From: Runella sp.
GTDB taxonomy: Bacteria; Bacteroidota; Bacteroidia; Cytophagales; Spirosomataceae
NCBI GenBank assembly: GCA_023254175.1
Contig: JALQYJ010000034.1
Span: 1-56,966, forward strand
Direction of reading: 5' to 3'
Length of the DNA stretch: 56,966 nucleotides
Within the stretch, counting starts at the first letter, position 1; every line of letters starts with the position of its first letter. The position numbers and the translations under genes were made by a program. Of the stretch, positions 1-6,705 are shown piece by piece. The notes under the pieces are model-generated. The model was not told the origin of the DNA, did not search any database, and worked only from the letters and a program-made list of their open reading frames with translations.

Positions 1-1
1 A

Positions 2-1024
2 TATGACAAGCAGATACGAAAGTTTGAGGATGAGATTGAATCAGATTTCGATTTTGAAGACCTTGATGTAAAGCTTCTGAATAGGTACAAGGAAAAAATT
101 AATTATGCCGGAGACGCACTTGATTTACTTGTGAAAAGACATTTGGCAATTAAAAATGACGGGCAATACAAAATCAAAAAAGCCGGCGTGCTGCTTTTTG
201 CCAAAGATCCTGAAAAATATATTACATCAGCAACACTCCGATATATACGATATGAGGGTGTAGAAGCTAGAACAGGCACCGAACACAATGTAGTTAAGGA
301 TGAACGTTTTGAAAATAATATCCCTTGGATAATTGATCACGTTAAGAAGTTCCTGAAAGCAAGTCTGAAAGACTATTTCTTTTTAGATTTGGAAACTGGT
401 CGTTTTATAAAGGTTCCGGAATACCCTGAGGAAGCCTGGCTTGAGGGGGTTGTAAATGCTTTGTGTCATCGGTCGTATAATGTTCAGGGGAATGCCATTT
501 ATATTAAACACTTTGACGATAGATTGGAGATTTCAAATAGCGGGCCATTGCCTGCTCAGGTAAATGTTGAAAATATAAGAACTGAAAGATTTTCCAGAAA
601 CCCCAGAATAGCAAGAGCTTTGGAAGATATGGGATTTGTGAGGCAATTGAATGAAGGTGTTTCACGCATTTATCAATCGATGGAAAAATCAATGCTTTCA
701 ACACCTGAATATGTTGAGAGAAATGGTAATGTTTATTTAACGCTTCGTAACAAGATTAGTAATCACACAAAAACAATTTCAGACTCAATTCTGAAAGCAA
801 TTCAAGACAATTGGAAATCATATAATGATACTCAAAAGAGAATTCTTCAATATCTTTTTTATCACAACCAGGCTACAATTGATGAATTAGTAGAGGTTAC
901 GGGAATTCATGAGAAAAATGTAAGGCTATACTTGAACCAATTTATGGATAATGAAAAAATCCTAGATAGATTAAGTGAAAAGCAGCGGGATAAAAATGCC
1001 AAATATGCCTTTAAGAAACTTTAG
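2..1024 (+). CDS. AlbA_2/RecG-like ATP-binding transcriptional regulator, C-terminal part (5' end outside window)
   Basis: The reading frame is open to the left edge; a GTG at 131 is internal, and at least 43 further codons continue upstream of it. Seen: an RecG C-terminal-type HATPase_c_4 region with NALCHRSY, DRLEISNSG and a segment around RFSRNPRIARALEDMGFV, then a C-terminal winged-helix-like segment (YNDTQKRILQYLFYHNQ, followed by a TIDELVEVTG helix). Proteins of this family (COG2865) have an N-terminal AlbA_2/Schlafen-like domain, which here would lie outside the window. They are annotated as putative transcriptional regulators or helicase-like proteins, and their true role is mostly unknown. 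The gene is visibly more AT-rich than the genes from 1401 onward, which fits acquired DNA. Confidence 0.8.
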   Translation, partial: YDKQIRKFEDEIESDFDFEDLDVKLLNRYKEKINYAGDALDLLVKRHLAIKNDGQYKIKKAGVLLFAKDPEKYITSATLRYIRYEGVEARTGTEHNVVKDERFENNIPWIIDHVKKFLKASLKDYFFLDLETGRFIKVPEYPEEAWLEGVVNALCHRSYNVQGNAIYIKHFDDRLEISNSGPLPAQVNVENIRTERFSRNPRIARALEDMGFVRQLNEGVSRIYQSMEKSMLSTPEYVERNGNVYLTLRNKISNHTKTISDSILKAIQDNWKSYNDTQKRILQYLFYHNQATIDELVEVTGIHEKNVRLYLNQFMDNEKILDRLSEKQRDKNAKYAFKKL

Positions 1025-1144
1025 ATGCCATTTAAGGAACAGAAGAAATTGCATTTATATAATTGATTATCAATGTGTTTTTGGGGATAAGGAACGTTTG
1101 TAGCAAATTAAAGAACATGACACCAAAGCCAACGTTTCACAGCC

Positions 1145-1204
1145 ACACACATTGCCAAGTTGCACCAGCCAGCCCTCAAACCAAAGCTTGGCAGCAGCGT
1201 GTGT
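1145..1204. repeat. Imperfect inverted repeat (stem-loop) in a gene-free stretch
   Basis: Left arm ACACAC-ATT-GCCAAGTT (1145-1161) and right arm AAGCTTGGC-AGCAGC-GTGTGT (1184-1204) are complementary in two blocks (6 bp and 8 bp). They are separated by an asymmetric internal loop, and one base (G1186) is extrahelical. The 1025-1400 gap holds no convincing gene; a 78-codon TTG-initiated frame runs across this repeat and is probably spurious. The shape recalls a folded recombination site, but no R-box-like GTTRRRY is present at the right end. Confidence 0.5.
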
Positions 1205-1350
1205 CTGTCTCAGCCTACCACAGACTTAGAAAATCAAATAGACCAATTGGTTTATCAGACTTGACGGAAGAAGAAATAAAAATTGTGGAGGAGAAATGAG
1301 GCTGTGTACTGCTTATTGGTGGGTGAGAACACCTGCCGCCAAGACAAAAT

Positions 1351-1381
1351 AAATCCCGCGTCAGTAATTGGCGCGGGATTT
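1351..1381. terminator. Bidirectional hairpin terminator
   Basis: Stem AAATCCCGCG / CGCGGGATTT with an 11-nt loop, followed by T-rich sequence on the plus strand and preceded by A-rich sequence. It lies between the convergent AlbA_2-like gene and the 3' end of the PQQ-type dehydrogenase, so it can serve both. Confidence 0.75.
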
Positions 1382-1400
1382 GTTTTGCAATTAGGAAAAC

Positions 1401-2681
1401 CTATTTCTTAGGAGCCTTGTACGTAATTTTGTATAACGTTCCGTTCAAATCGTCGGTAACGTAGAGGGCGCCGTCGGGGCCTTGGGCAAGGCCGGTGGGG
1501 CGGTGCTGAACGGGGCCTGTGGGTTTGGCCAAATCAGTGCCTGCGAAATTGTCGGCAAAAATCTCCCAAGGCCCAGAGGGTTTGCCGTTTTTGAACGGTA
1601 CAAAAGCCACCATGTAGCCCTTTTTCAACACAGGCGACTGCCCGTGGAAGGCAATAAACGCACCGTTTTTGTACTTGGCAGGAAACATGTTACCTGTATA
1701 AAACAACAAGGCATTGGGGCCAAGGTGTGCCGGAAAATCAGCTACAGGGTTCACGGCCTTTTCTCCTCCCGTTTTTTTGCCGTCGCCGCCGTATTCGGGG
1801 CAGAGGATTTTCTTCTTTTGGAAAGGGTCATAATAGACATAAGGCCAGCCGGCATCGTCGCCTTGGCGGAGTTCGTAGAGAGTTTCGGCAGGCAATTTTT
1901 CGCTGTCTTGAGGGGTATAATACTGAGGAAAATCTTCGTGGAACTTCCCGCGACCGTGCATGAGGGCAAAAAGCGAATTGTTAGCTGAGTTCCAATCCAA
2001 ACCTACCACGTTTTTCAAGCCTGTGGCATAGCGGATTCCGTCGCTGTAATATTGGTTCATGCGGTCGGTTTTGAAGCGCCAAATCCCCCCGATAGAATCC
2101 AACAACGGGCAAGGCATAATGCCCTGTTTGGTACCAGGTTGTTTGCAAGTTTCGTCGTACGAACCCACGTTGACATACACATAGCCATTGTTATCGACGG
2201 TCAAGTTTTTGGCTTCGTCGCGGCCGCGAGCTACCAGCCCTTTAACAATGAGTTCGGGATGTTCGTAGTCGATAACCTCTTCTTTATCATTGAGTTTGTA
2301 GCGATAAACACTGGTAGACGATGACGCGTACAAATAACCACCACGGATGTACATACCCGAGCCTTTGTAATCGCCAAAGCCGATTTTTTCGTCGATAACA
2401 CCGTCGCCGTTGGTATCGCGGAGGCGGTAAATCGCTTTACCGTCTTTAAGTTTATTGATTTTGACGTAAATATCGCCGCCCTTAGAAACGGCCAAATGTC
2501 GCGGTGTTTCTAAGTCTTCGGCCAAAATGCTCACGTTAAAGCCTGCAGGCACTTTTATATCGGCTGCGGCCAAGGTTGGTTTTTTAGAGGTACGCGGGGA
2601 GGACCCGCTTTTGTAAGATACAAGCGTAGTGGCAGCGGTCAAGGCTGCGGCCACCGAAAGAGTTCGTAGATAAATACTCAT
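1401..2681 (-). CDS. Secreted PQQ-dependent sugar (sorbosone-type) dehydrogenase family beta-propeller
   Basis: This 426-residue protein has an N-terminal hydrophobic export segment (residues about 8-24). The body is of the soluble glucose/sorbosone dehydrogenase (GSDH) six-bladed propeller type. Visible landmarks are VPAGFNVSILAEDLETPRHL at the start of the propeller, GRDEAKNLTVDNNGYVYVNVG, YATGLKNVVGLDW, GDDAGWPYVYYDP and the closing blade HRPTGLAQGPDGALYVTDD. Family members oxidise sugars or aldehydes in the periplasm with PQQ, but many homologues have unknown substrates, and no PQQ biosynthesis gene is in the window. It is the last gene of a minus-strand run after the XRE-cupin regulator and M28 peptidase (gap 75 bp), with a terminator just downstream. 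Confidence 0.85.
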   Translation of the reverse strand: MSIYLRTLSVAAALTAATTLVSYKSGSSPRTSKKPTLAAADIKVPAGFNVSILAEDLETPRHLAVSKGGDIYVKINKLKDGKAIYRLRDTNGDGVIDEKIGFGDYKGSGMYIRGGYLYASSSTSVYRYKLNDKEEVIDYEHPELIVKGLVARGRDEAKNLTVDNNGYVYVNVGSYDETCKQPGTKQGIMPCPLLDSIGGIWRFKTDRMNQYYSDGIRYATGLKNVVGLDWNSANNSLFALMHGRGKFHEDFPQYYTPQDSEKLPAETLYELRQGDDAGWPYVYYDPFQKKKILCPEYGGDGKKTGGEKAVNPVADFPAHLGPNALLFYTGNMFPAKYKNGAFIAFHGQSPVLKKGYMVAFVPFKNGKPSGPWEIFADNFAGTDLAKPTGPVQHRPTGLAQGPDGALYVTDDLNGTLYKITYKAPKK

Positions 2682-2756
2682 GAGGTTACTAAAAAGAATT
2701 TGGTGTTTATTCTCGATAAAGCACCAAAGCCCATAAATATAACGAGAAGAGATAGG

Positions 2757-3698
2757 TTACTTCACTTCTGTAAAATTCAATTTTGGTAACTTCATCGCAT
2801 TTTCGATGAGTTGAATTTCAATGTTCAAGATACCTACTTCAGACACAAGGTCGATTTTTTCGATGTCGTCGGTCGGTTTATGATAATCGTCGTGGCCACC
2901 CGTGTGGAAAAACAAGACGGGGATTTTCTTGGCATAAAACGAAGCGTGGTCTGCCCCGCCGCTGCCCGACTTATCCGTAAAAAATTTGACGTTCCCACCA
3001 TTCACGTCCTTAAAAATGGCAGGCCAAGCATCACTAGTACCGTAGCCCCCAATGCCCACACCACGGTCGGGAGCGTAGCGGCCAATCATGTCCATGTTGG
3101 CCATAAAATTTATTTTTTCCAACGGCAAAGTAGGATTATTTACAAAATACCGCGACCCTACCAAACCTAGTTCTTCGGCTTCGAAGGCAATAAACAAGAA
3201 ATTATAGGACTCTTTGACGTTGTTTTTGGCAAAATACCGCACCAATTCTATCAATCCTGCCACGCCCGACGCGTTATCGTCAGCGCCGTTGTGAATTTGC
3301 CCTACGGCGTTGGCGTCGCGCAGACCTCCCTGGCGGCCTTCGCCCAAGTGGTCGTAATGCGCTCCGATGACGATGGTGTATGGCGCGCTATTGTCCAGAA
3401 AACCAATTACATTAGAAGCGGTACGAATACTGTCGGGGACAACCACACGGCGTACTTTTGCCGTAAAAGGTTGCAAAAAACCGTCGGTGCCAAGGGGAGT
3501 AAGCCCATTTTTCTTAAATTGTTTGATGATATACGCCGCCGCTTTTTTATTCTCTTTGCTACCGGTACCCCGTCCTTTCATTTTATCGGAGGCCAAAAAC
3601 CGAATGTGTTTTGCGACAGATTCCGTGGTTGGACGTACCGACTGGCTGTATAACAACGGAGATACGAGAAAAAAAGCGAGTACCAAAAAAGGTTTCAT
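2757..3698 (-). CDS. Secreted M28-family zinc aminopeptidase/carboxypeptidase-like protein
   Basis: At 313 residues this has a clear signal peptide (MKPFLVLAFFLVSPLLYSQ). The di-zinc M28 core shows its usual ligands in order: IGAHYDHLG (His), GADDNASGVAGL (bridging Asp), FEAEELGLVGS (general base and ligand Glu-Glu), MANMDMIGR (Asp) and HTGGHDDYHKPTDD (His). The family cleaves N-terminal residues from peptides, and some members act on other amides. In Bacteroidota such proteins are periplasmic or surface enzymes. It lies 58 bp upstream of the 426-residue dehydrogenase and 49 bp after the XRE-cupin gene, so the three may be co-transcribed. The active site looks complete. Confidence 0.9.
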   Translation of the reverse strand: MKPFLVLAFFLVSPLLYSQSVRPTTESVAKHIRFLASDKMKGRGTGSKENKKAAAYIIKQFKKNGLTPLGTDGFLQPFTAKVRRVVVPDSIRTASNVIGFLDNSAPYTIVIGAHYDHLGEGRQGGLRDANAVGQIHNGADDNASGVAGLIELVRYFAKNNVKESYNFLFIAFEAEELGLVGSRYFVNNPTLPLEKINFMANMDMIGRYAPDRGVGIGGYGTSDAWPAIFKDVNGGNVKFFTDKSGSGGADHASFYAKKIPVLFFHTGGHDDYHKPTDDIEKIDLVSEVGILNIEIQLIENAMKLPKLNFTEVK

Positions 3699-3747
3699 AC
3701 AATTGAAAAAATAAAAATGGGGGATATACTAAAACAGAGGAAAGAGT

Positions 3748-4320
3748 TTATTCTTTAAAGAAATACATAACGAGCATAGATGCGGTAGTATCTCCCATAT
3801 TGGCGGGTTTGTGTGGCAGATTAGCATCAAAGAAAATGGAGTCGCCCGCATTCAAGGTATATTTTTGGTCACCCACGGTGTATTCCACTTGTCCGCTGAT
3901 GATGTATTTGTACTCGTAGGCATTGGTTTTGACCATAAAAGCGCGGGTAGCTTTGGGGGCTAGTTCCAGAATCACAATGTCAGTAGGAAGGCTTTGGATG
4001 TTGCGCGTCATGATGCGTTTGTACAAAAAACCTTTTGATTGCTCTTTTTCAAACGATTGGTACTCTTCACTGCGCTTGACCAATACCTTGGCTTCGGATG
4101 CTTGTTCGACGTCGGCAAAAAAATCGTTTAAATCGACCCCTAAAGAGCGAATAAGGTTGATAAGTACCAACAGCGAAGGAATGGTTCGATTGTTTTCAAT
4201 TTGAGAGATAAGCCCCTTGCTCACTTGGGCGCGGTCTGCCAATTGTTGAATGGTTATCCCTTTCGACTTGCGGTAATCTTTCAGTTTGCTACTGATTTGC
4301 AGAAGTACTTCGTTGGCCAT
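3748..4320 (-). CDS. XRE-family transcriptional regulator with C-terminal cupin domain
   Basis: This 190-residue protein has an N-terminal HTH_3 domain (residues about 8-65, with KSKGITIQQLADRAQVSKG and LISQIENNRTIPSL). A C-terminal cupin_2 barrel follows (about 110-188, with YKYIISGQVEYTVGDQ, LNAGDSIFFDANLPHKPAN). This two-domain layout is that of SutR/PuuR-like regulators, whose cupin binds a small effector. What it senses here is unknown. Its own promoter region carries an inverted repeat (4345-4378) that may be its operator. The genes directly downstream (M28 peptidase, PQQ-type dehydrogenase) are plausible targets, but this is inference from position only. Confidence 0.88.
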   Translation of the reverse strand: MANEVLLQISSKLKDYRKSKGITIQQLADRAQVSKGLISQIENNRTIPSLLVLINLIRSLGVDLNDFFADVEQASEAKVLVKRSEEYQSFEKEQSKGFLYKRIMTRNIQSLPTDIVILELAPKATRAFMVKTNAYEYKYIISGQVEYTVGDQKYTLNAGDSIFFDANLPHKPANMGDTTASMLVMYFFKE

Positions 4321-4344
4321 AACTACAGAACAAACAATTTAGGA

Positions 4345-4378
4345 TTTGGGTAGACAAAGTAGGAGTATCTATCCCAAA
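4345..4378 (-). promoter_or_regulatory. Inverted repeat upstream of the XRE-cupin gene, candidate autoregulatory operator
   Basis: TTTGGGTAGA (4345-4354) and TCTATCCCAAA (4368-4378) are complementary over 10 bp with one bulged base. They lie about 25-58 bp upstream of the minus-strand start codon. On the minus strand a CTACTTTG box resembling the -7 element sits between the arms. XRE proteins commonly bind such dyads; no binding evidence exists here. Confidence 0.35.
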
Positions 4379-4469
4379 AACCCAAACCTATTCTATAAAT
4401 ACTTCTCTACCTACCTATGAAAAGACCTGTGTGGCAGTTTTCAGTACACTACCCTGTCCTATTGGGAAC

Positions 4470-6293
4470 TTAGCTTTGCATTAAACTCAACTTCCGATAA
4501 AAGCTTTTCTCTTCCTTCAAAAGTTCGTCATGCGTACCTCGTTCGATGATCTTTCCTCCGCTCAATACCAATATTTCGTCGGCGTGTTGAATAGTACTAA
4601 GGCGGTGAGCGATGACCAAAGTGGTACGATTTTTCATCAAATTAGTCAAAGCCTCTTGCACCAACTTTTCCGATTCGGTGTCTAAGGCCGAAGTAGCCTC
4701 GTCCAAAATCAAAATCGGTGGGTTTTTCAAAATCGCACGTGCAATGCTCAAACGCTGGCGTTGGCCCCCTGAAAGCTTAGTGCCTCGGTCGCCGATGATT
4801 GTTTGGTAGCTGTCGGGCTGTTCCAGAATAAAATCATGGGCATTGGCGATTTGAGCCGCCGCCATCACTTCGGCTTCGCTGGCTTCGGTGCCAAAAGCGA
4901 TGTTATTAAAAATCGTATCGTTAAACAAAATCGACTCTTGCGTTACAATCCCCATTTGGTCGCGTAGCGATTTTGTAGTGATGGAGCGCAAATCCAGTCC
5001 ATCAATCAAAATTTGCCCTTCAGTAGGGTCATAAAAACGGGGAATCATATCTGCAATGGTTGATTTACCCCCACCCGACGAACCAACAAGGGCGACGGTT
5101 TTGCCTTTTTTGAGAGAAAAAGAGATATTTTGTAATACAGGAATTCCCTTTTCGTACTCAAACGACAAATTTTTCACTTCAATGGTTGAGTTAAACTGCT
5201 TGAACTGCTGGGCATTGGGTGCATCTTGGACTTCCAAAGGCATATCAATCAAACGCATGATGCGCTCGCCCGATGCTACTCCGCGCTGAATACCACTGAT
5301 GGCGTTAGAAATCTCTTTGGCAGGACGTAATACCTGTGAAAAAATGATAATGTATGTCACGAAGGTAGAGGCCGAAAGCTCAAAGTTATCCGAAAGCACC
5401 ATCGAGCCACCGTACAATAAAATTCCGGCGACGACCGATACTCCCATAAATTCGGACATCGGTGGGGCAAGTTCTTGACGAAATACCATACGCAATAATG
5501 CGTGACGATACCCTTGGTTTTCTTCTTCAAAACGGCGACGAATGACTTTTTCGGCATTAAAACCTTTAACCACCCGAATCCCGCCAAACGTTTCGTCGAG
5601 GACGCTGATGATATTACTCAAACGCTGCTGTACTTCCGACGCCGACTCTTTGAGTTTTTTGGCCAACGTGCCAATAATAATACCCGAAAGAGGAATGACG
5701 ATGAGCGTAAAAAAAGTCAGTTTGGCTGACATGGCAAAGAGCGTAACGAAGTAAAAAATAAGCGTAAACAACTCTTTGAACAACGCACTAAACGCCCGCC
5801 CGAGCGAGTTTTCGATTTCTTGGACGTCGGTAGTAACGCGGGAAATGAGGTCGCCTTTGCGCTCGTTTGAGAAAAACGAAAGGCTCAAACGAATGGCACT
5901 GTCAAAGACCGCTTGGCGCAGCTGGGCTACGGTGTGCGCCTTGAAATTTTCGATAATACGAATGGAAAGGTATTTAAAGACGTTGGCCAAAAAAACGCAC
6001 AACAAAATAGCCCCGCAGACAAATTGCAACGCTCCTAGTTTGCCATATTGCTGAATGGCGTGCCCAAAGTAATATTGGAACAAATCGACCAAATAGGCGG
6101 CATCAAAACGAAAAGAAGGAAAAATGAGTTGAGACGGGATTTTTGCTTTCCCAAAAAGGACATCTAGTAAAGGTTGAATCAGTGTAAAATTGAGTACCCC
6201 AAACAAGCTACCCAATAAAGAGGTAAAAAAGTACGGCCCAACGTATCGGCTAAGTGGGCGGGCGTACTGTAAAATGCGCCAGTAAATTTTCAT
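4470..6293 (-). CDS. ABC exporter half-transporter, MsbA/lipid A type
   Basis: This 607-residue fusion has an N-terminal six-helix exporter domain (residues about 15-325) and a C-terminal nucleotide-binding domain. The ATPase motifs are complete: Walker A GSSGGGKST, signature LSGGQRQRLSIARA, Walker B ILILDEATSALD and switch histidine IAHRLST. Length and topology match MsbA/BmrA-type homodimers that move lipids, lipopolysaccharide precursors or drugs across the inner membrane. The substrate cannot be told from sequence. The gene stands alone: 149 bp separate it from the XRE-cupin gene, and upstream lies a 400-bp gap holding a decayed DUF433 gene. A role in envelope lipid export is the default inference. 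Confidence 0.9.
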   Translation of the reverse strand: MKIYWRILQYARPLSRYVGPYFFTSLLGSLFGVLNFTLIQPLLDVLFGKAKIPSQLIFPSFRFDAAYLVDLFQYYFGHAIQQYGKLGALQFVCGAILLCVFLANVFKYLSIRIIENFKAHTVAQLRQAVFDSAIRLSLSFFSNERKGDLISRVTTDVQEIENSLGRAFSALFKELFTLIFYFVTLFAMSAKLTFFTLIVIPLSGIIIGTLAKKLKESASEVQQRLSNIISVLDETFGGIRVVKGFNAEKVIRRRFEEENQGYRHALLRMVFRQELAPPMSEFMGVSVVAGILLYGGSMVLSDNFELSASTFVTYIIIFSQVLRPAKEISNAISGIQRGVASGERIMRLIDMPLEVQDAPNAQQFKQFNSTIEVKNLSFEYEKGIPVLQNISFSLKKGKTVALVGSSGGGKSTIADMIPRFYDPTEGQILIDGLDLRSITTKSLRDQMGIVTQESILFNDTIFNNIAFGTEASEAEVMAAAQIANAHDFILEQPDSYQTIIGDRGTKLSGGQRQRLSIARAILKNPPILILDEATSALDTESEKLVQEALTNLMKNRTTLVIAHRLSTIQHADEILVLSGGKIIERGTHDELLKEEKSFYRKLSLMQS

Positions 6294-6389
6294 TTAGCTA
6301 TGTAAATCAATAATGAGTTTTCGGGGCTGTTTTTTTAGGAGAAAGGAGTTATTGAAGTCTTTGTTTTTGTGACGAGGCTATGATTATTT

Positions 6390-6518
6390 TCAATCGCTAT
6401 CGCCACCCGCGAGATATTCCAGCAACCCTTCTACCAAATAACGCGTATTACGAATAGTAGGTTTTCGGTGACCCACACTAGGGTTTAGCGTAATTCGGCT
6501 CAAATAGGTTGTGTCCAT
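6390..6518 (-). pseudogene. Truncated DUF433 (antitoxin-like) gene remnant
   Basis: A 42-codon frame begins at an ATG and reads SRITLNPSVGHRKPTIRNTR, then YLVEGLLEYLAGGDSD and a stop. This closely matches the N-terminal half of DUF433 proteins (RITxNPxVxxGKPTIRxTR, then ILEYLAGG and an acidic stretch). The family's usual second half (EEILEDFPxLxxEDILACLxxA) is missing; in another frame downstream IIIASSQKQRLQ may be a relic of it. DUF433 proteins are small HTH-like proteins often paired with DUF5615 PIN-like toxins; no partner is present here. I read this as a decayed gene. It is the only coding-like content of the 6294-6660 gap. Confidence 0.6.
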
Positions 6519-6661
6519 ACAATTCGATTTTAGGGTTCAAAGGTACAAAAAAATACCCATTGTGAATGAGCTACTACATAACGTAGATGACCCAAAAACA
6601 ATTTTGGTAAAAAGAAAAAGACCGCAGATGAGTATAAATTAGTTTTTAATATTTTTTAAAA

Positions 6662-6669
6662 TATATTTG
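6662..6669 (+). promoter_or_regulatory. Candidate Bacteroidota -7 promoter element
   Basis: TATATTTG matches TAnnTTTG exactly, 37 bp upstream of the ATG at 6706, within an AT-rich stretch. The -33 element is weak (TTAG at 19-bp spacing). It would drive the three-gene cytochrome/DUF1501 set. Confidence 0.45.
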
Positions 6670-6705
6670 TACTTATTATAAACTGTTCCTGCCTTTATCG
6701 TGAAA

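Noticed and set aside
1145-1204. Integron attC site
   Set aside because: Outer consensus boxes (RYYYAAC / GTTRRRY) are missing and there is only one copy in the window; kept only as an inverted repeat.
1063-1299. 78-codon plus-strand frame with TTG start
   Set aside because: It crosses the inverted repeat, has no recognisable family or promoter, and composition follows the repeat rather than a protein.
1482-1988. 168-codon frame opposite the PQQ-type dehydrogenase
   Set aside because: Antisense shadow of a well-supported propeller gene; Cys/Val/Arg-rich nonsense composition.
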